From Sanderia malayensis (Eukaryota; Cnidaria; Scyphozoa; Semaeostomeae; Pelagiidae), in contig RQOL01000663.1 of the NCBI GenBank assembly GCA_013076295.1, forward strand, positions 62,001 through 126,000: a DNA stretch of 64,000 nucleotides. The letters run 5' to 3'. The notes beneath the pieces were generated by a model. That model was given only the letters and a program-made list of their open reading frames with translations. It did not search any database and was not told where the DNA came from. Shown in pieces: positions 44,518 through 55,520 of the stretch (position 1 is the first letter of the stretch; each line of letters starts with the position of its first letter). The position numbers and the translations under genes are program-made.

Positions 44518-46080
44518 TTAGCAAGATTGTCCACGTTGCTGAGGAAGCTGAAACGCAACCCAGATCTCTACCGGGACTACAATGCTGTCATAAAGGATTA
44601 CTAGGAACAAAGAATAGTGGAACAAGTGTCCAACGACGTTCAATCTGTGGAAAGGTTTTCTACATTCCACATAAAGCCTTTGTGTGAGACCAGGCTGAAA
44701 GTAAAAATCTACGAGTGGCGTTTGATGCCTCAGCAAAACGAGATGAGAGTAGCCCTTCGCTGAATGACTGCCTTGAAACGGGACCTGCCCTGCCGAATCT
44801 TCTATGGAGCATCGTGGTGAGGAACAGGATGAAACCAATCGCCCTAGCTGGGGACATCAAGAGGGCTTTCCTGCAAGTGAGAATACGCTCTGAAGATCGG
44901 GATGCATTACGGTTCCATTGGGTGAAGGATATCCACATGGAAGAAGTAGAAGTTCTCAGATTTTCAAGAGCCTTGTTCGGATCAACGCAGTCTCCCTCCC
45001 TCCTTGGCAGCACAATCGAACAACATCTTGTGGTGCATGGTGACAAATATCAGCCGGTGATTGAAGAGATAAGAAGAAGCCTTTACGCAGATGATATCAT
45101 AAGTGGCGGCTACAGCTGAGAAGAAGTTAATGAGTTGAAGATTATAGCAGTGGAACTTTTCGAAGAAGCAGCACTCAAATCGCACAAATGGCATTCAAAC
45201 GAGAAGCAGTTTCAAAGTGATCAACAAGAGGGACAAAACTTGGAGCAGTCGTTTGCAAAGCAGCAACTTGAAGTGAAGAATACCGAAACGAAATTGCTTG
45301 GACCTAACTGGAATAAAAACGATGACAAAATCTCTGTGATTTTTCCAGAAAGCCGAGGGGAGATGACAAAAAGAGGAGTCCTGCAAACGATTGCATCAAT
45401 TTATGACCCAATCAGCATTGCATCTCCTGTTACTCTGCTTTGTGACATAAAGTCATCCTGGGATCAGCAACTACCAGCAAACTTTCTAAGAAGATGGTAA
45501 CAGTTCTGTGGGAATCTCCCAACAAAAATTGAAGCAGTAAGAAGTCTTTGCCGCTATAAAGAAAAAGTTGAGTTTGTCGACCTACGGGCCTTTGGTGACA
45601 CCGGTAAGCTCGGAACGTCTGCATGTGTTTACGTTGTTATGTGCCAGCCTTCGGGTGTTTGTCAAAGGATTATAGCAGCAAAATCACGGTTATCAAAGAA
45701 AGACACAAAAATCCCAAGATTAGAAGTAGTACCATCACACATGGCTGTAAATTTGCTGGGAAGTTTTAAAGACGCACTTGAAAATCTACCAGTCAGAAGA
45801 GCAACAGCCTGGACCGACATCAAGGTGGCATTGCATTGGATTAGAGGAGAAGGGAAATATAAACAGTTTGTAAACAACAGGGTAAAGAAGATACAATCGA
45901 AGGTCAGTTGGAGACACGTACCGGGCAACCACAACCCAGCGGATGTTGGAAGTCACGGCTGCTCTTCAATTCAATTACAAGGCAATCAATTGTGGTGGGA
46001 GGGCACCTTGTGGCTTTCAGACGAAGAGAGTTGGCCTGAAGACATTACAACAGTACCATCAAGTGAAATTGAAGAAGAAG
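44518..46080 (+). pseudogene. BEL/Pao reverse transcriptase-RNase H region
   Basis: RT motifs in order: MAFDASAKRDESSPSLNDCL, LAGDIKRAFLQVRIRSEDRD, then ALFGSTQSPS and SLYADDIIS, with the catalytic YADD. RNase H/connection motifs follow: ETKLLGPNWNKNDDKI, TIASIYDPISIASPV, KIPRLEVVPSHMAVNLL, TDIKVALHWIRGEGKY and WRHVPGNHNPADVGS. The last homologous block is LWWEGTLWLSDEESWPED. Stops lie at about 45118, 45498 and 44045. No integrase follows. YADD and the WRHVPGNHNPAD pattern favour BEL/Pao over gypsy. Confidence 0.8.
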
Positions 46081-46089
46081 CGACTAAAA

Positions 46090-47336
46090 TCAAAGACGTT
46101 TTAGATACTGCAGTCAGCATTATTGGTACTTTATTTGTAAAATACTCACACTTCGACCAGGTTTTTCCTAATTTTAAAGCGTTATTTTGGCAACCAAATT
46201 CGACTGACGCAAGTTTAGCCAAAAAGTCTCGGCCCAATAATACATGTTTGTATGTTTTCAAACCCAAAACTTTGAAATTTTGCATTAAGGACGTACCATA
46301 GACTTGAGCCAAAATTTCGAGTGAACCGATTATGTCCATATTATTTCCAGAAGCATCCACGAGGTTATGAATGGTGTGATTTATTTTATCAACAGAACAA
46401 AATGTTTCCAGACTGCCACCATCAATAATGGAGCAAGTTGCTCCAGTGTCAAGTAATGCATTTATAAAAATGTTATCCAATTGAACCCGTAAAACAAAAG
46501 AAAACTCGTCAGAAATGGGAGTCTCTTGTGTGTCTAGTCAATGATACTTTGCAAAAACGGTTGGGACATTGCCTAAAGAAATGTTCTGTGCTTTGACAAG
46601 TGTAGCATTTCTTTGGTTGTTGGCTATAAGTGGAATTCGGGCGGCTCGAATTTTTTCTCCAATTTTGGCGCCCAAAATTGCGTTGGTTTGTTCCCCCACG
46701 ACCTCTCTCAAAACGATTCCGAACAAAATTTGCCTCTGGAGGTATTTCTTCTCGCGTGTGACACCCATAACATTTGAATTTTGTCTCTTTCAACTTTTGA
46801 ATTACTTTCTCAGCAATTAAATCAACCACTGAGTTATTTTCGATGGTGAAGCACTCCTGGGGATTAGTGGAGGGAAATGATTGAATTCTGGCCAATTTTA
46901 ATCTGTTCACTTCTCTTGCCAACTTTTCGACACTGAGGTTGATGAAGTCTGGAAACGATTTCAAGGCTGTCTGCATTTTAGAATGTAGGCCATTCATAAA
47001 ATAGTCTTTTGTTATTGTTTTGATTGCTGCATCTTCAAACAAAGAGTAGGCGAGCTTGACCAACTCCATCAATTTTTGTACACATACGTTTGTGGTGATT
47101 CGTCATGTCTGCTTGTTCTGCTATTTAATTCCGCAATGGCTGCCTCCCTGTCCTGCTTACCCCTTTCAAATTCTTTGAGTAAAACTTCTGTAATCCTGGT
47201 GGGGTCTTTTCTTTCTTCTGTACACATAGGCCGCTTTTTCTTCGGAATATCCTTTCAGAGACAAGTGTATCTGCAATTTCTGGATGAATACTTTTACGTC
47301 TCCTGTTCCATCAAAACATTTTACTTTCGATTCCAT
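46090..47336 (-). pseudogene. Ty3/gypsy gag-protease part
   Basis: The ATG at 47336 gives MESKVKCFDGTGDVKVFIQK, continuing in a second frame (DPTRITEVLLKEFERGKQDR), then ELVKLAYSLFEDAAIKTIT, a CCHC-type knuckle (CYTCQSTEHFFRQCP) at about 46610, and an aspartic protease (ALLDTGATCSIIDGG at about 46445, LLGRDFLAKLA later). Gag binds the RNA and the protease matures the polyprotein. Frameshifts occur near 47217 and 47068. Homology fades near 46090-46130 where the BEL/Pao sequence starts; the rest of pol is at 41223-42628. Confidence 0.8.
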
Positions 47337-48838
47337 TGTGAAAGATTCTCTTTTAGTAATGTTAGATACTGTGATATAATACTATATGCTTGGCTTTCTA
47401 ATATGAGTGCTAAAACAGAATGGCTAAAATAAAGGTTATGAAATGTATATAATCTAGGTTAAGTAGCGTGAATCAACAAGCAAACTAAACATGGAGGTAC
47501 CAAACCCTACAGGGCCATGAGCGAGTTTTTTATGTGAGTGCAATGGAGCAATGTTGTTTGCCTGCGGAAGAATTGCTCTATTCACGAGTGCTACTGCAAA
47601 AGCAGTGAACTTGGACCTGACTGAAGACATGACTGTATCCACCTTCAAATCCACTTTTTAGTAATGACATCACTTGCATTAATTTTCTCCATGTCACCCT
47701 GCAATCATGATGGTGTTCCAAACTTAGAGGCACAGTGATCAAACATACACAACACAAAGGAAAGAAGAAGGAAAACTATGCCAAAAACTATGGCAGAAGG
47801 AAAGGGTAAGCAATGTTTATATTTATATAACATTCTCTTCCATACAAAAAGTTATATGCATGCTTTGGTTGCATAACAAAAAGACACTCCATGACAACTG
47901 AAATATACAATATTCCTCTTTTTTGGTGAAAGGTTATCCCATTTCTTAGATTTGAAAGATCTTCAATGTGTGCACACAATCTGTCGCCAATAACAAAAGT
48001 TAAATATCTCATTTTCCAATTGCACCCTACAGACAGAGTCAAAAACAACCAAAAGCATTTGCTATGCAATCGAACAAAAATAATCTCATTGACAATATCA
48101 CAATGCAAAAGTCCCTAAAAAAATTTAGAACTACTCTCTAAATAATAAATATGAAACAAGAAGACTAAGAATGTATAGGATAATCAGGTCAAATTTTAAA
48201 ATGGGTCCTATGACCTCAATGATTGCATTTTCTGTAACAACATTAAGTTAGAACCAAGAAACTTTGTAAATTTTTTTAATACCTTAAGGGAATGAAAAGT
48301 TATGGCAGAAACAATTTTCATATTTTGGGCGAAATTATGGAATTGTAACAGTATTACATGTATAGGAAAAGTGGGCTTGAAAATGGTACTGTTTTTGTAG
48401 CATTCTCGAGGATACGTGCTTCTTGTCTCAATATCACATCAAATTTGTGGCTGATGTTTTGTACACAAACTAAAGTTGTGATGCTTTATTCATATGCTAA
48501 TGTTAACAACAATGGTTGTCATAGCAACCATACCCCGCAGGGACTGAAGAGACTTTTCGGACAAGAATTCTTAACTTACTTGGGTAGAATGTTAAAATGC
48601 TGAAAATGAAATTTTGCTACGCAGAGAAATTCTCACATGCCTGGCAGCACAATCCTGAACTTAAAGGCAACAGCGCATAATTAAATCTATAGATTTTATC
48701 AAGGCTAATAATTGTTGATTTCAAACTCTTTGAAAGAGTTTGCCAATCAAACACGTAGCCCAGTGAAACAGATTCAAATTTGATTTGAGGATGGCTTGCT
48801 CCAATGTAAAACAATGTTAATAAATTAAATAACGCATT
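47337..48838. other. No recognised gene; expected 5' end of Ty3/gypsy
   Basis: Non-coding for most of its length. The gypsy 5' LTR and primer-binding site should lie here if present, but no direct repeat partner or tRNA-complementary site was recognised. Tracts such as tatgccaaaaactatggcag near 47777 are the most structured sequence. Confidence 0.35.
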
Positions 48839-49981
48839 TTAAAGCTGTGTAAGGCAGAGTTAAACACACACAAAAATGACCTAAGAAAACATGTAAGAAC
48901 TGCAAAGCACAAGAGTAAGGTGGCAGAAAACGCGAATTTAATGATGAGCACACCAATCACCCAATCATTCAGGCCAGTAGTAAATGAAGCACGGAAAATA
49001 GCAGGAATTTGGTCAGCTGTGTTTATAGCGAAGCATACAGCCTTCAGTTCCGTTGACCACCTCGTGATTCTTTTACCATCAATTTTTCCGGATTCAACAA
49101 TTGCTGCTAATCTTCTAATGCAACGCAGTAACTGTACAGGTTTGATTGTCAATCTGATTTCACAGCACATTTTTCAAGGGCTGGTTGATGACATGGGGGA
49201 CAGTTTTTATAGCCTTGTCATAGATGAATGGATGGATGGAAGCCAGAAGAAGATGCTAGCCATTTGCATTCAATATTACAGTGCATCCAGGCAATCCATC
49301 AGAGCAACATTCTTGAAAATGCTAAATCTCGGCGCTTCTGGAACATCAGACACCATAAGAATGGCTGCGAGGAAAACTCTGGAACAGGCTGGTCTAGGTT
49401 TGGAAAATCTGATCGGAATTGGTGTGGATGGATGCAGCATGATAGTTGGAGTAAATCACACATCACACGTGCTAAATCACATGTGTCTCCACTTATTTCA
49501 AAGCCTTAGTGCCGGAAATTGTTCAAGTGCGTATGCGACAGTTTACAACTGGCTGCCAACAATGCCCCAGAAGCTATGCCAACTCATACTGGCCGTTTTG
49601 TAAGAGAGTCATGCAGCTGGTTCTGGAAACAGCCTTTTCAATTATGATTCAGAAACGATCTCATGCCACGATCTCAGCTGTGTCTACTTGGGATATGCCT
49701 ATGGCAGCAATGTAGAGCACCTGGAAATAGGGAAAGAAGAAGGGAATGAAGTGAAACATTGATACATGGACTTTCTAATAAATGCAACAGAGGAAGTTCA
49801 ATGTCGACTCCTAAAAAATGCAGCTGTATTCCGAGCCATGACAAGCATTTCACGAGAAGAAATACACAAAATTAAAGAGGAAACCACTTTAGCAGAGCGT
49901 TTCAAGGATATTACACCTGATGTAGTTGCTGTTAACAATGACCTACGTCAAATAAAACTAATGTCTGTCCCTGAGAACTGA
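48839..49981 (+). pseudogene. hAT-superfamily transposase fragment
   Basis: In-frame start with a truncated zinc-finger-like segment (CKAEL, HKNDLRKHVRTAKH). Then EARKIAGIWSAVFIAKHTAF and FPDSTIAANLLMQRSN, and FYSLVIDEWMDGSQKK with the first catalytic Asp context; IGIGVDGCSMIVG gives the second. After about 49500 the frame shifts repeatedly and a C-terminal piece follows at 49766-49981. hAT transposases cut and paste with 8-bp target duplications. Terminal repeats were not found. It ends just before element F at 49990. Confidence 0.6.
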
Positions 49982-49989
49982 AAGAAAAA

Positions 49990-50370
49990 TGTAATATTAC
50001 TATTCTGCGGAGGTCACGTGATGACACACTTTCTTGCCAAAAACAATAGATTCGACGCGAAACAATAGGTGGAACGCCCAAAAACAATGGGTCGAAACGG
50101 CGTATCATGTAATCACAAAGGCCTTTTGTATGTGGATATATGGCAATGAAATTCCCACTGAATGCTAAGTTTATTAATTTAACCAGGGTAATGGATTTTG
50201 TTTTTCGATTTTCTCCCAAATTTTTGAATTATTCCACTAAATATTCTGCTAATCACGAAAAAACTAAGGTTTACTATGGCGAAACTTGGTTGAAAAAAGC
50301 GTTGCCAACTCCATTTTCGAGCACAGTATTCGCTGTTCATGTGTCCTGTTTCGCCTTTTCCAAATTCCCC
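49990..50370 (-). mobile_element. Non-autonomous element F, body end only
   Basis: taatattactattctgcggagg and CACGTGATGACACAC match the terminal part of the shared body in inverse orientation (compare 17985 and 27170). Homology continues through tcgaaacggcgtatcatgtaatc and gttcatgtgtcctgtttcgcc and stops near 50370. Neither satellite nor conserved end follows. Confidence 0.6.
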
Positions 50371-50604
50371 ATCTTCATTGGTAGCATCAGACACCAACAT
50401 CCGAAGTCGTTCACGTTGCTCATTGGTAATATGTGGGTTAATTTCTGGAACAACCATTTTCATCGATTTACAGAGTTGATTTTGCAAATTGTAATATTGA
50501 CGAAAAATGAAGCACTATTCAGTAGTAAAATTAGCGGAACATTCCCAAAAGTAGTGTGAAACAAAATAACTAATAAAAGATAATATAAAAGTTTAAAGCA
50601 TTTT

Positions 50605-51126
50605 ATGAATATTGACGCTGTATCAAGAGCGAGCAAATTCACGTCCGCAGGCCAGAGTGACATGCGCAAGAAAATAGTGGCACTTCTCCATGGTCCATTT
50701 GAAGGAAGAAGACACGACAGTAGAATTTTGAGGGAGTCTGGTCTGCTACAATTACTGGAGCAGCATTCAATATTTCCAGATGGAAATATTATGTGCATAT
50801 ATGGAGATCCAGCGTATCCATTAAGGCAACAGCTGCAGGCAGCTTTTAAAGATCCAATTTTGACTCCAGAGCAGCAACTGTGGAATCAAAGAATGAGTTC
50901 GGTCAGAGTCAGTGTAGAGTGGTTATTCGGAGATTTTGTTAATTATTTTAAATTTATAGACTTTAAAAAGAACTTGAAAATTCAATTAAGCGCAGTGGGC
51001 AAAATGTACATGGTTTGCACAATTTTCAAAAACGCAAGGAACTGTTTGTATGGCAGTACCACTTCAAAATTTTTCGAGGTTGACCCACCAGAGTTGCATA
51101 TTTATTTTGAAAATCAAGAATCATAA
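50605..51126 (+). pseudogene. PIF/Harbinger DDE transposase, C-terminal half
   Basis: 174 codons with GPFEGRRHDSRILRESGLL (second acidic block), IYGDPAYPLRQQLQAAF, SSVRVSVEWLFGDFVNYFKF with the catalytic Glu (EWLFGD) and VGKMYMVCTIFKNARNCLYG. The N-terminal half with the first Asp is missing; element F and an unassigned stretch lie upstream. It is a different Harbinger lineage from the one at 3152-4260. Its stop is 27 bp from the stop of the convergent Myb-like gene. Confidence 0.8.
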
Positions 51127-51153
51127 ATTATAAACATAATATACACAAAAATG

Positions 51154-51894
51154 TCAGTCTTTCTTATTCATTTGTTCTGCAATGTTCATTATGAGTTTGT
51201 ACTGATGCTGCTGTTGTTTAATCACTTGCATGAGGAACTGATTTTTCTGCTGCAGTTGCAGCTCAATACGCTCAACCACCCTTGTAAAATCCTTCTCTTT
51301 GTTCTCTTCTCTTCTCTTCCTCTCATTCTCATCAGCCTCTCTTTCTTTTGCTCTTTCTTCCAATTCTCTCTCTTTCAATTTCTGCTCTCTTTCTTTCCAC
51401 TCCATTTCAAACTTCAACTTCTCATTTAAATACTTAAATGTCTCCACTCCATAATTCTTTCGCTTCTCCTTTCCTCCTGCTCCTGCCTCATTCCCACTCC
51501 TCCTCTTCACAGATTCCCCTCTACGTTCCATGCTGAGCCTCCTCATTTCTTGCCCCTTTTCAATATCTCCTGCCACCTTATTTGCTTTTTCCTTTGCCGC
51601 AACACTCTGCTCTTGAGCAGCTGATTCGAAGAGCTCAACCAACTCATCTAACATTTTGTCAGTGTCCGTTAATTCAGGACAAATGCCACTTGCTCTCTCT
51701 TCTTCCCTGTTCTGCGCCTTTCTTCTCTCCAACAATACAGCAAACCTTTCCCTCACACTTCTTGGATTTGTATTAAATCTGGGATGTTCTACTTGGTTCA
51801 GATTTTCCGAAATTGCTTTCCACTTCTCTCCCCTTTCCACGCTTCCCGCCTTAGACAACCACAATTCTGAAGCCACAACCTCTCTTAGCAGCAA
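51154..51894 (-). CDS. Myb/SANT-like DNA-binding protein, Harbinger partner
   Basis: The frame encodes a Myb/SANT-type N-terminus (LLREVVASELWLSKAG, then KWKAISENLNQV and PRSVRERFAVLLER), an acidic middle, and a long Lys/Glu-rich coiled coil (EMEWKEREQKLKERELEERA) ending MNKKD. Open codons extend upstream to about 51945 (RKRFKWLTTHDD) without an ATG, so an upstream exon is likely. PIF/Harbinger elements typically code for a transposase plus such a Myb-like protein, which helps the transposase reach the nucleus and bind the ends. The tail-to-tail layout with the transposase fragment at 50605-51126 fits that. Confidence 0.65.
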   Translation of the reverse strand: MLLREVVASELWLSKAGSVERGEKWKAISENLNQVEHPRFNTNPRSVRERFAVLLERRKAQNREEERASGICPELTDTDKMLDELVELFESAAQEQSVAAKEKANKVAGDIEKGQEMRRLSMERRGESVKRRSGNEAGAGGKEKRKNYGVETFKYLNEKLKFEMEWKEREQKLKERELEERAKEREADENERKRREENKEKDFTRVVERIELQLQQKNQFLMQVIKQQQHQYKLIMNIAEQMNKKD

Positions 51895-52035
51895 GTCATC
51901 ATGGGTTGTTAACCACTTAAATCTCTTCCTAACATGAATTCGTATTTGTGATTATATTTAGGAACTTAAATGACAACAATAATTGCAATCAGTACCTGTG
52001 TTGCAGGAGATAGGTTTTGGGCCTAGAAGTAAAGT

Positions 52036-52056
52036 TAACGTTTTGGGAAAACGTTA
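52036..52056. other. 9-bp-stem hairpin in AACGTTA-rich block
   Basis: TAACGTTTT, GGG, AAAACGTTA is a perfect inverted repeat with a 3-nt loop. Further AACGTTA or TAACGTT copies lie at about 52088-52100 and 52152-52170. This may mark a terminal or subterminal region of the Harbinger element. Confidence 0.5.
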
Positions 52057-52167
52057 GGGATGCTGAGCTAAGGACACAGAACACTAACTCAAAACGTTAG
52101 CAGAATGGGGATGTCCTTTGGCGTGTGCGCAGTGCGGAAAATTTGAGAGCTAAGGTTAACGTTTACG

Positions 52168-52413
52168 TTAGCGTTGTGGTTGCTTAAACTCCCAAATAGC
52201 ATCTGGAAGAAATAGTCTGAGGCTGTTGTCAACATCCTCCAGGCAACCCAAATCCCTCTCAAGGAAGTCAATGCCATTTAATTCATCAACCGAGTACTGG
52301 GAGAGCTGTCTGAAAAACCCTTCAGCTGCAGTAAAAAAATTATTCAATGCTTCCACTGGATCTCCTCTTGCTCTGTCAAGCTCATAGCGAGTCAACTGTC
52401 GTCTGCTTAACAT
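52168..52413 (-). CDS. Unrecognised frame at the duplication edge
   Basis: 81 codons with an ATG at 52413 (MLSRRQLTRYELDRARGDPV) and a leucine- and acid-rich remainder (FLERDLGCLEDVDNSLRLFL) that looks protein-like. I do not recognise it. It lies upstream of the Myb-like gene on the same strand, so it could be that gene's first exon. The first 45 bases from the ATG fall inside the duplicated segment, and copy 1 has the same start just inside window base 1. Confidence 0.35.
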   Translation of the reverse strand: MLSRRQLTRYELDRARGDPVEALNNFFTAAEGFFRQLSQYSVDELNGIDFLERDLGCLEDVDNSLRLFLPDAIWEFKQPQR

Positions 52414-52584
52414 TTACTTGACAGAAAATTTATGCAATAAACAACGTTTGGCTACAAGTTTAGGCCACTGTACTAAGTTCTTGCCAGACTCACGTGGTGA
52501 CACAATCTTCCCACCAAGATTTTCAAAATCGCAATGCATTACACCATGCCGCAATGCATCACACCATGCCGCAATGCATCATGC

Positions 52585-52700
52585 CATATAAAATGTGAAA
52601 AGACCATATACAAAATTGAAAAGGCCATATACAAAATTGAAAAGACCATATACAAAATTGAAAAGGCCATATACAAAATTGAAAAGGCCATGGCCATATA
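52585..52700. repeat. 21-bp minisatellite, copy 2 (regular)
   Basis: Five tandem units of exactly 21 bp, alternating gaaaagac and gaaaaggc endings, followed by ggccatggccatata. It corresponds to 225-340. Confidence 0.9.
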
Positions 52701-52968
52701 AAGTTTGAATAGACCATACTAAAGTAGGTTGGGTTCGTATTTTATTAAAGTATTTCTCTAGAGGAAAATCGCCTCTGTCTCCTGGTTTCTCGGCCTAAAA
52801 ACTCCCCTAGCCTCGTAGCCTCCTTATCATGCTACCTTGTTATAGTTATATAAAAAACGTTCTAAACTAAACTACACTAAGAGTTCTACTAAGTTAAAAG
52901 GTCAATAATAAAATCTGTTACAGTACATCACATACAAAATTGAAAAACTGCCATTTAATTGTAACATA

Positions 52969-54948
52969 TTATTTGTAACATAATTCTGTAACATTTGTAA
53001 CAAATTGTAACATATTTGTAACATAAAAATATTGGCATATAATATTATTAATGACCATGGAAATACGCAATTGGAATAAAGACGCAAATGACACTCCATA
53101 GCAGTATGCTGTCAAAACGTTTTCAGATTTATCCACCAAGATCCAGACGGTAAGAGGTGCAGAAGACACCTTTTGAGACGGTAAAACAGAACTTTTAAAG
53201 ATGATATTACTCGTGTTTTCTCCATCCAATTTTAATGACATGATTTGGGAAACAAATCTACTTTTGAAATACGAATAAGCCTTCATTATTTCGTGTTTAC
53301 CAACATAGTCTGTGTCAAAAGCTTTCCTCTCCAAAATGTAATGAAAAACTTTTCCAAGGTCAGCTTTTCCAGTCATTTTCCCAACCAGAAGTAACCTCTA
53401 AAGGATCAGCAAGGTGGTTCAATTCGATTGTATTCCTTTCTAATAATTTCATGAAGATTATTATCATTTAAAGTGCTTATGCAACGAATTTTTACATAGT
53501 GTTTTTATTTCAAAAATCTATAGATTTCAATGCACTGATTAACGTGGCGCAAATAAAATTTGCAAGTTATGTATATTTTTTTCGCTATTAACCTTCAAAG
53601 TAGGCAATTTTGACCTTTTTTGTGCGAAAACTGAACATCACTGTGATGTCATCAAATGTCACGTCTGCAACGTCAAGCAGGCTTCCTTCTTTGAAATTCG
53701 ACATGGCGAGCTGTGAGCGACCACACACATGACGGGTATCTCGTCTTGGGAGCAAATAAATCATAAAACTATTTACATGTCGTAGAGATACATAACGGAG
53801 ACAATTGTACGATTACTCAGTGTTGTGAAAAAGTATCGTTTCATAATGTTGCTGATAGTATTTCAAAACCAATCAAACAGAACAAGGTGTCTTTAAGGAG
53901 TTCAGGAGACAGATATCATTCGCACCCACCGACTAGGATGGCAGGATTTTATTCATAAAAGCGCTCATTTTTGCTTTGAAGTAAAGAGAGATATTGGGAA
54001 AGAATTAAAGATGAGATTGAAGCTAAAATCAAACCCTATTCCTGCAATAGATGCAGTAAACAAGCTCATAAACCAACCCGTGTGACTCTCAGCTTTACTC
54101 GGGCCTAAGCACTCCTCGCCCAGAGTGGTTAGGCCCGAGCCGACCAAAACAAATGTCAGAAGATTTAGCTTTTTGGGGTGATATCGAAGGAATTTTAATT
54201 TCCGAAGTTTCTAAAAATAATTCAATGTCTGCAATTTTAAGCTAAAATAAGTTATTACAAAAAATTAGACCTGGGATAAGCCAAACCAGGGCTACGTGTC
54301 GTTCCACAGCATCTCGAAGCAACAATGGCGACGTGGGATGACGTCACATTTCTTGGAGGTACCCATTTTCAAACTTAAATTGTCTCTCTAACGTTAAACA
54401 AAATGACACCAATTTTTTTCAGAACGATGGCTAAATGATTCGCCCTTATGTTGGTTCAGCCGGAGCTCAAATATCCCCATCCTGAGTGGAGCTATTTAAA
54501 AAAACCAGACGACGTTCGCAAAAACCCATTGACTTCCCTTGCGCAAAATAATTTGAGTCATCACTGTGACGTCACAGCGTTGCGACATTTTTCGCAAAAG
54601 GTAGCCTGATTCAAGGTGAAATTAAAGAACTTACACTTGTCAGATGCACGTCAAGATTGCATCAAACTGATCAGTACATCTTTGGCTTTCATTTAAAATA
54701 AAAAAATCGATATGTCAAATATCGTTGCATAAGCAGTTTAAAGGGTTTTTCTTCTTTTCAAAACTTACTAAAGCTCTAGCAGCCAAGTCCCATTTAGAGC
54801 CTGTAACATTATGACCTCTTGGGCGCAAATAAAATTTCAACTCCTGAACAGATAATTCCAAGAAATCATCATGAAGACTTTTTTCACCTTCCATGATTAA
54901 CCATTTATTTTCTAGTGAACATATCACATTTTCCACACAATATTCCAA
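52969..54948 (-). pseudogene. Partial SAP-SWIM protein gene, copy 2
   Basis: Second copy of the locus at 601-2579, with the SAP piece at 54948-54715 and the pre-SWIM piece ending at 52969. The ENDW/ADLG frameshift and the GTAAGT donor after ARAL are the same as in copy 1, and the gene again ends before a complete SWIM finger. One substitution changes IVSLK to IMSLK. The truncation and frameshift therefore predate the duplication, or copying into two assembly haplotypes. Confidence 0.6.
54564..54577. promoter_or_regulatory. 14-bp perfect palindrome with CRE core, copy 2
   Basis: Identical to 2195-2208 in the other duplication copy. Confidence 0.3.
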
Positions 54949-55520
54949 TGAACAATAAACAGTTAAACAATTTCAAAAAGGTATTGATATAAGCCGACAA
55001 TTCTGAAAAACTTTGAAATTTGGCAAGGAAAATGTAAGCTGATATTTATGAATGTTTATTTACTCCATGTCCCCCCTTGTCCAGGTTGTGCACATTTTTA
55101 AACCTGTTGCATGTTTTGGAGGCCCTTCTCACTCTACGTCGGAGCCGAAGTGGAAGAAGGAAAAATGTGAAATGCCACTGTGTCAGAATCCATTGCTCGA
55201 AAAATGGGATTTTTGCAGATTATTTTTCTTAATAATAGGGGGTGCTTCCTTTTAAGTTTGGAGAGGGTGACAAGCAGATTTCTGGAGATACAAGCCAAAA
55301 TGTTGACTGCTGTCAAGGTAGCTAGGCCGTTATTTTGTAAGCAGTGGCCGCAACAGTTTGTGAAGGATCAACACACTTTCTGTGGGAAAGTTGATTAAAA
55401 TAAATTTAGAATAACATACCTCATATCTACAGGTGGAACTGTATGATTTTTCTATCCATTACGTCGTTTGAGTGATACGTTGCGACATTTAAATCATTGT
55501 CTCTGATCTCAAATAAAAAC

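Larger units (their letters stand above)
42629..46080 (+). mobile_element. BEL/Pao retrotransposon, 3'-truncated, inserted into Ty3/gypsy
   Basis: Plus-strand element between the two halves of a minus-strand Ty3/gypsy element. A likely 5' LTR starts TGTCAGGGTTATAAATAAAA at 42629, directly at the gypsy breakpoint. Gag-, RT- and RNase H-like regions follow. The integrase and 3' LTR are absent and gypsy coding resumes near 46090, so the 3' part was lost after insertion, or insertion and rearrangement happened together. Confidence 0.7.

Noticed and set aside
44518..45194. Minus-strand frames over the BEL/Pao RT region
   Set aside because: They are shadows of the plus-strand RT with its YADD motif.
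50179..50487. Minus-strand frame starting MQNQLCKSMKMVVPEI
   Set aside because: Only the part right of 50370 is outside the repeat body. No homology could be named, so it was not called as a gene.
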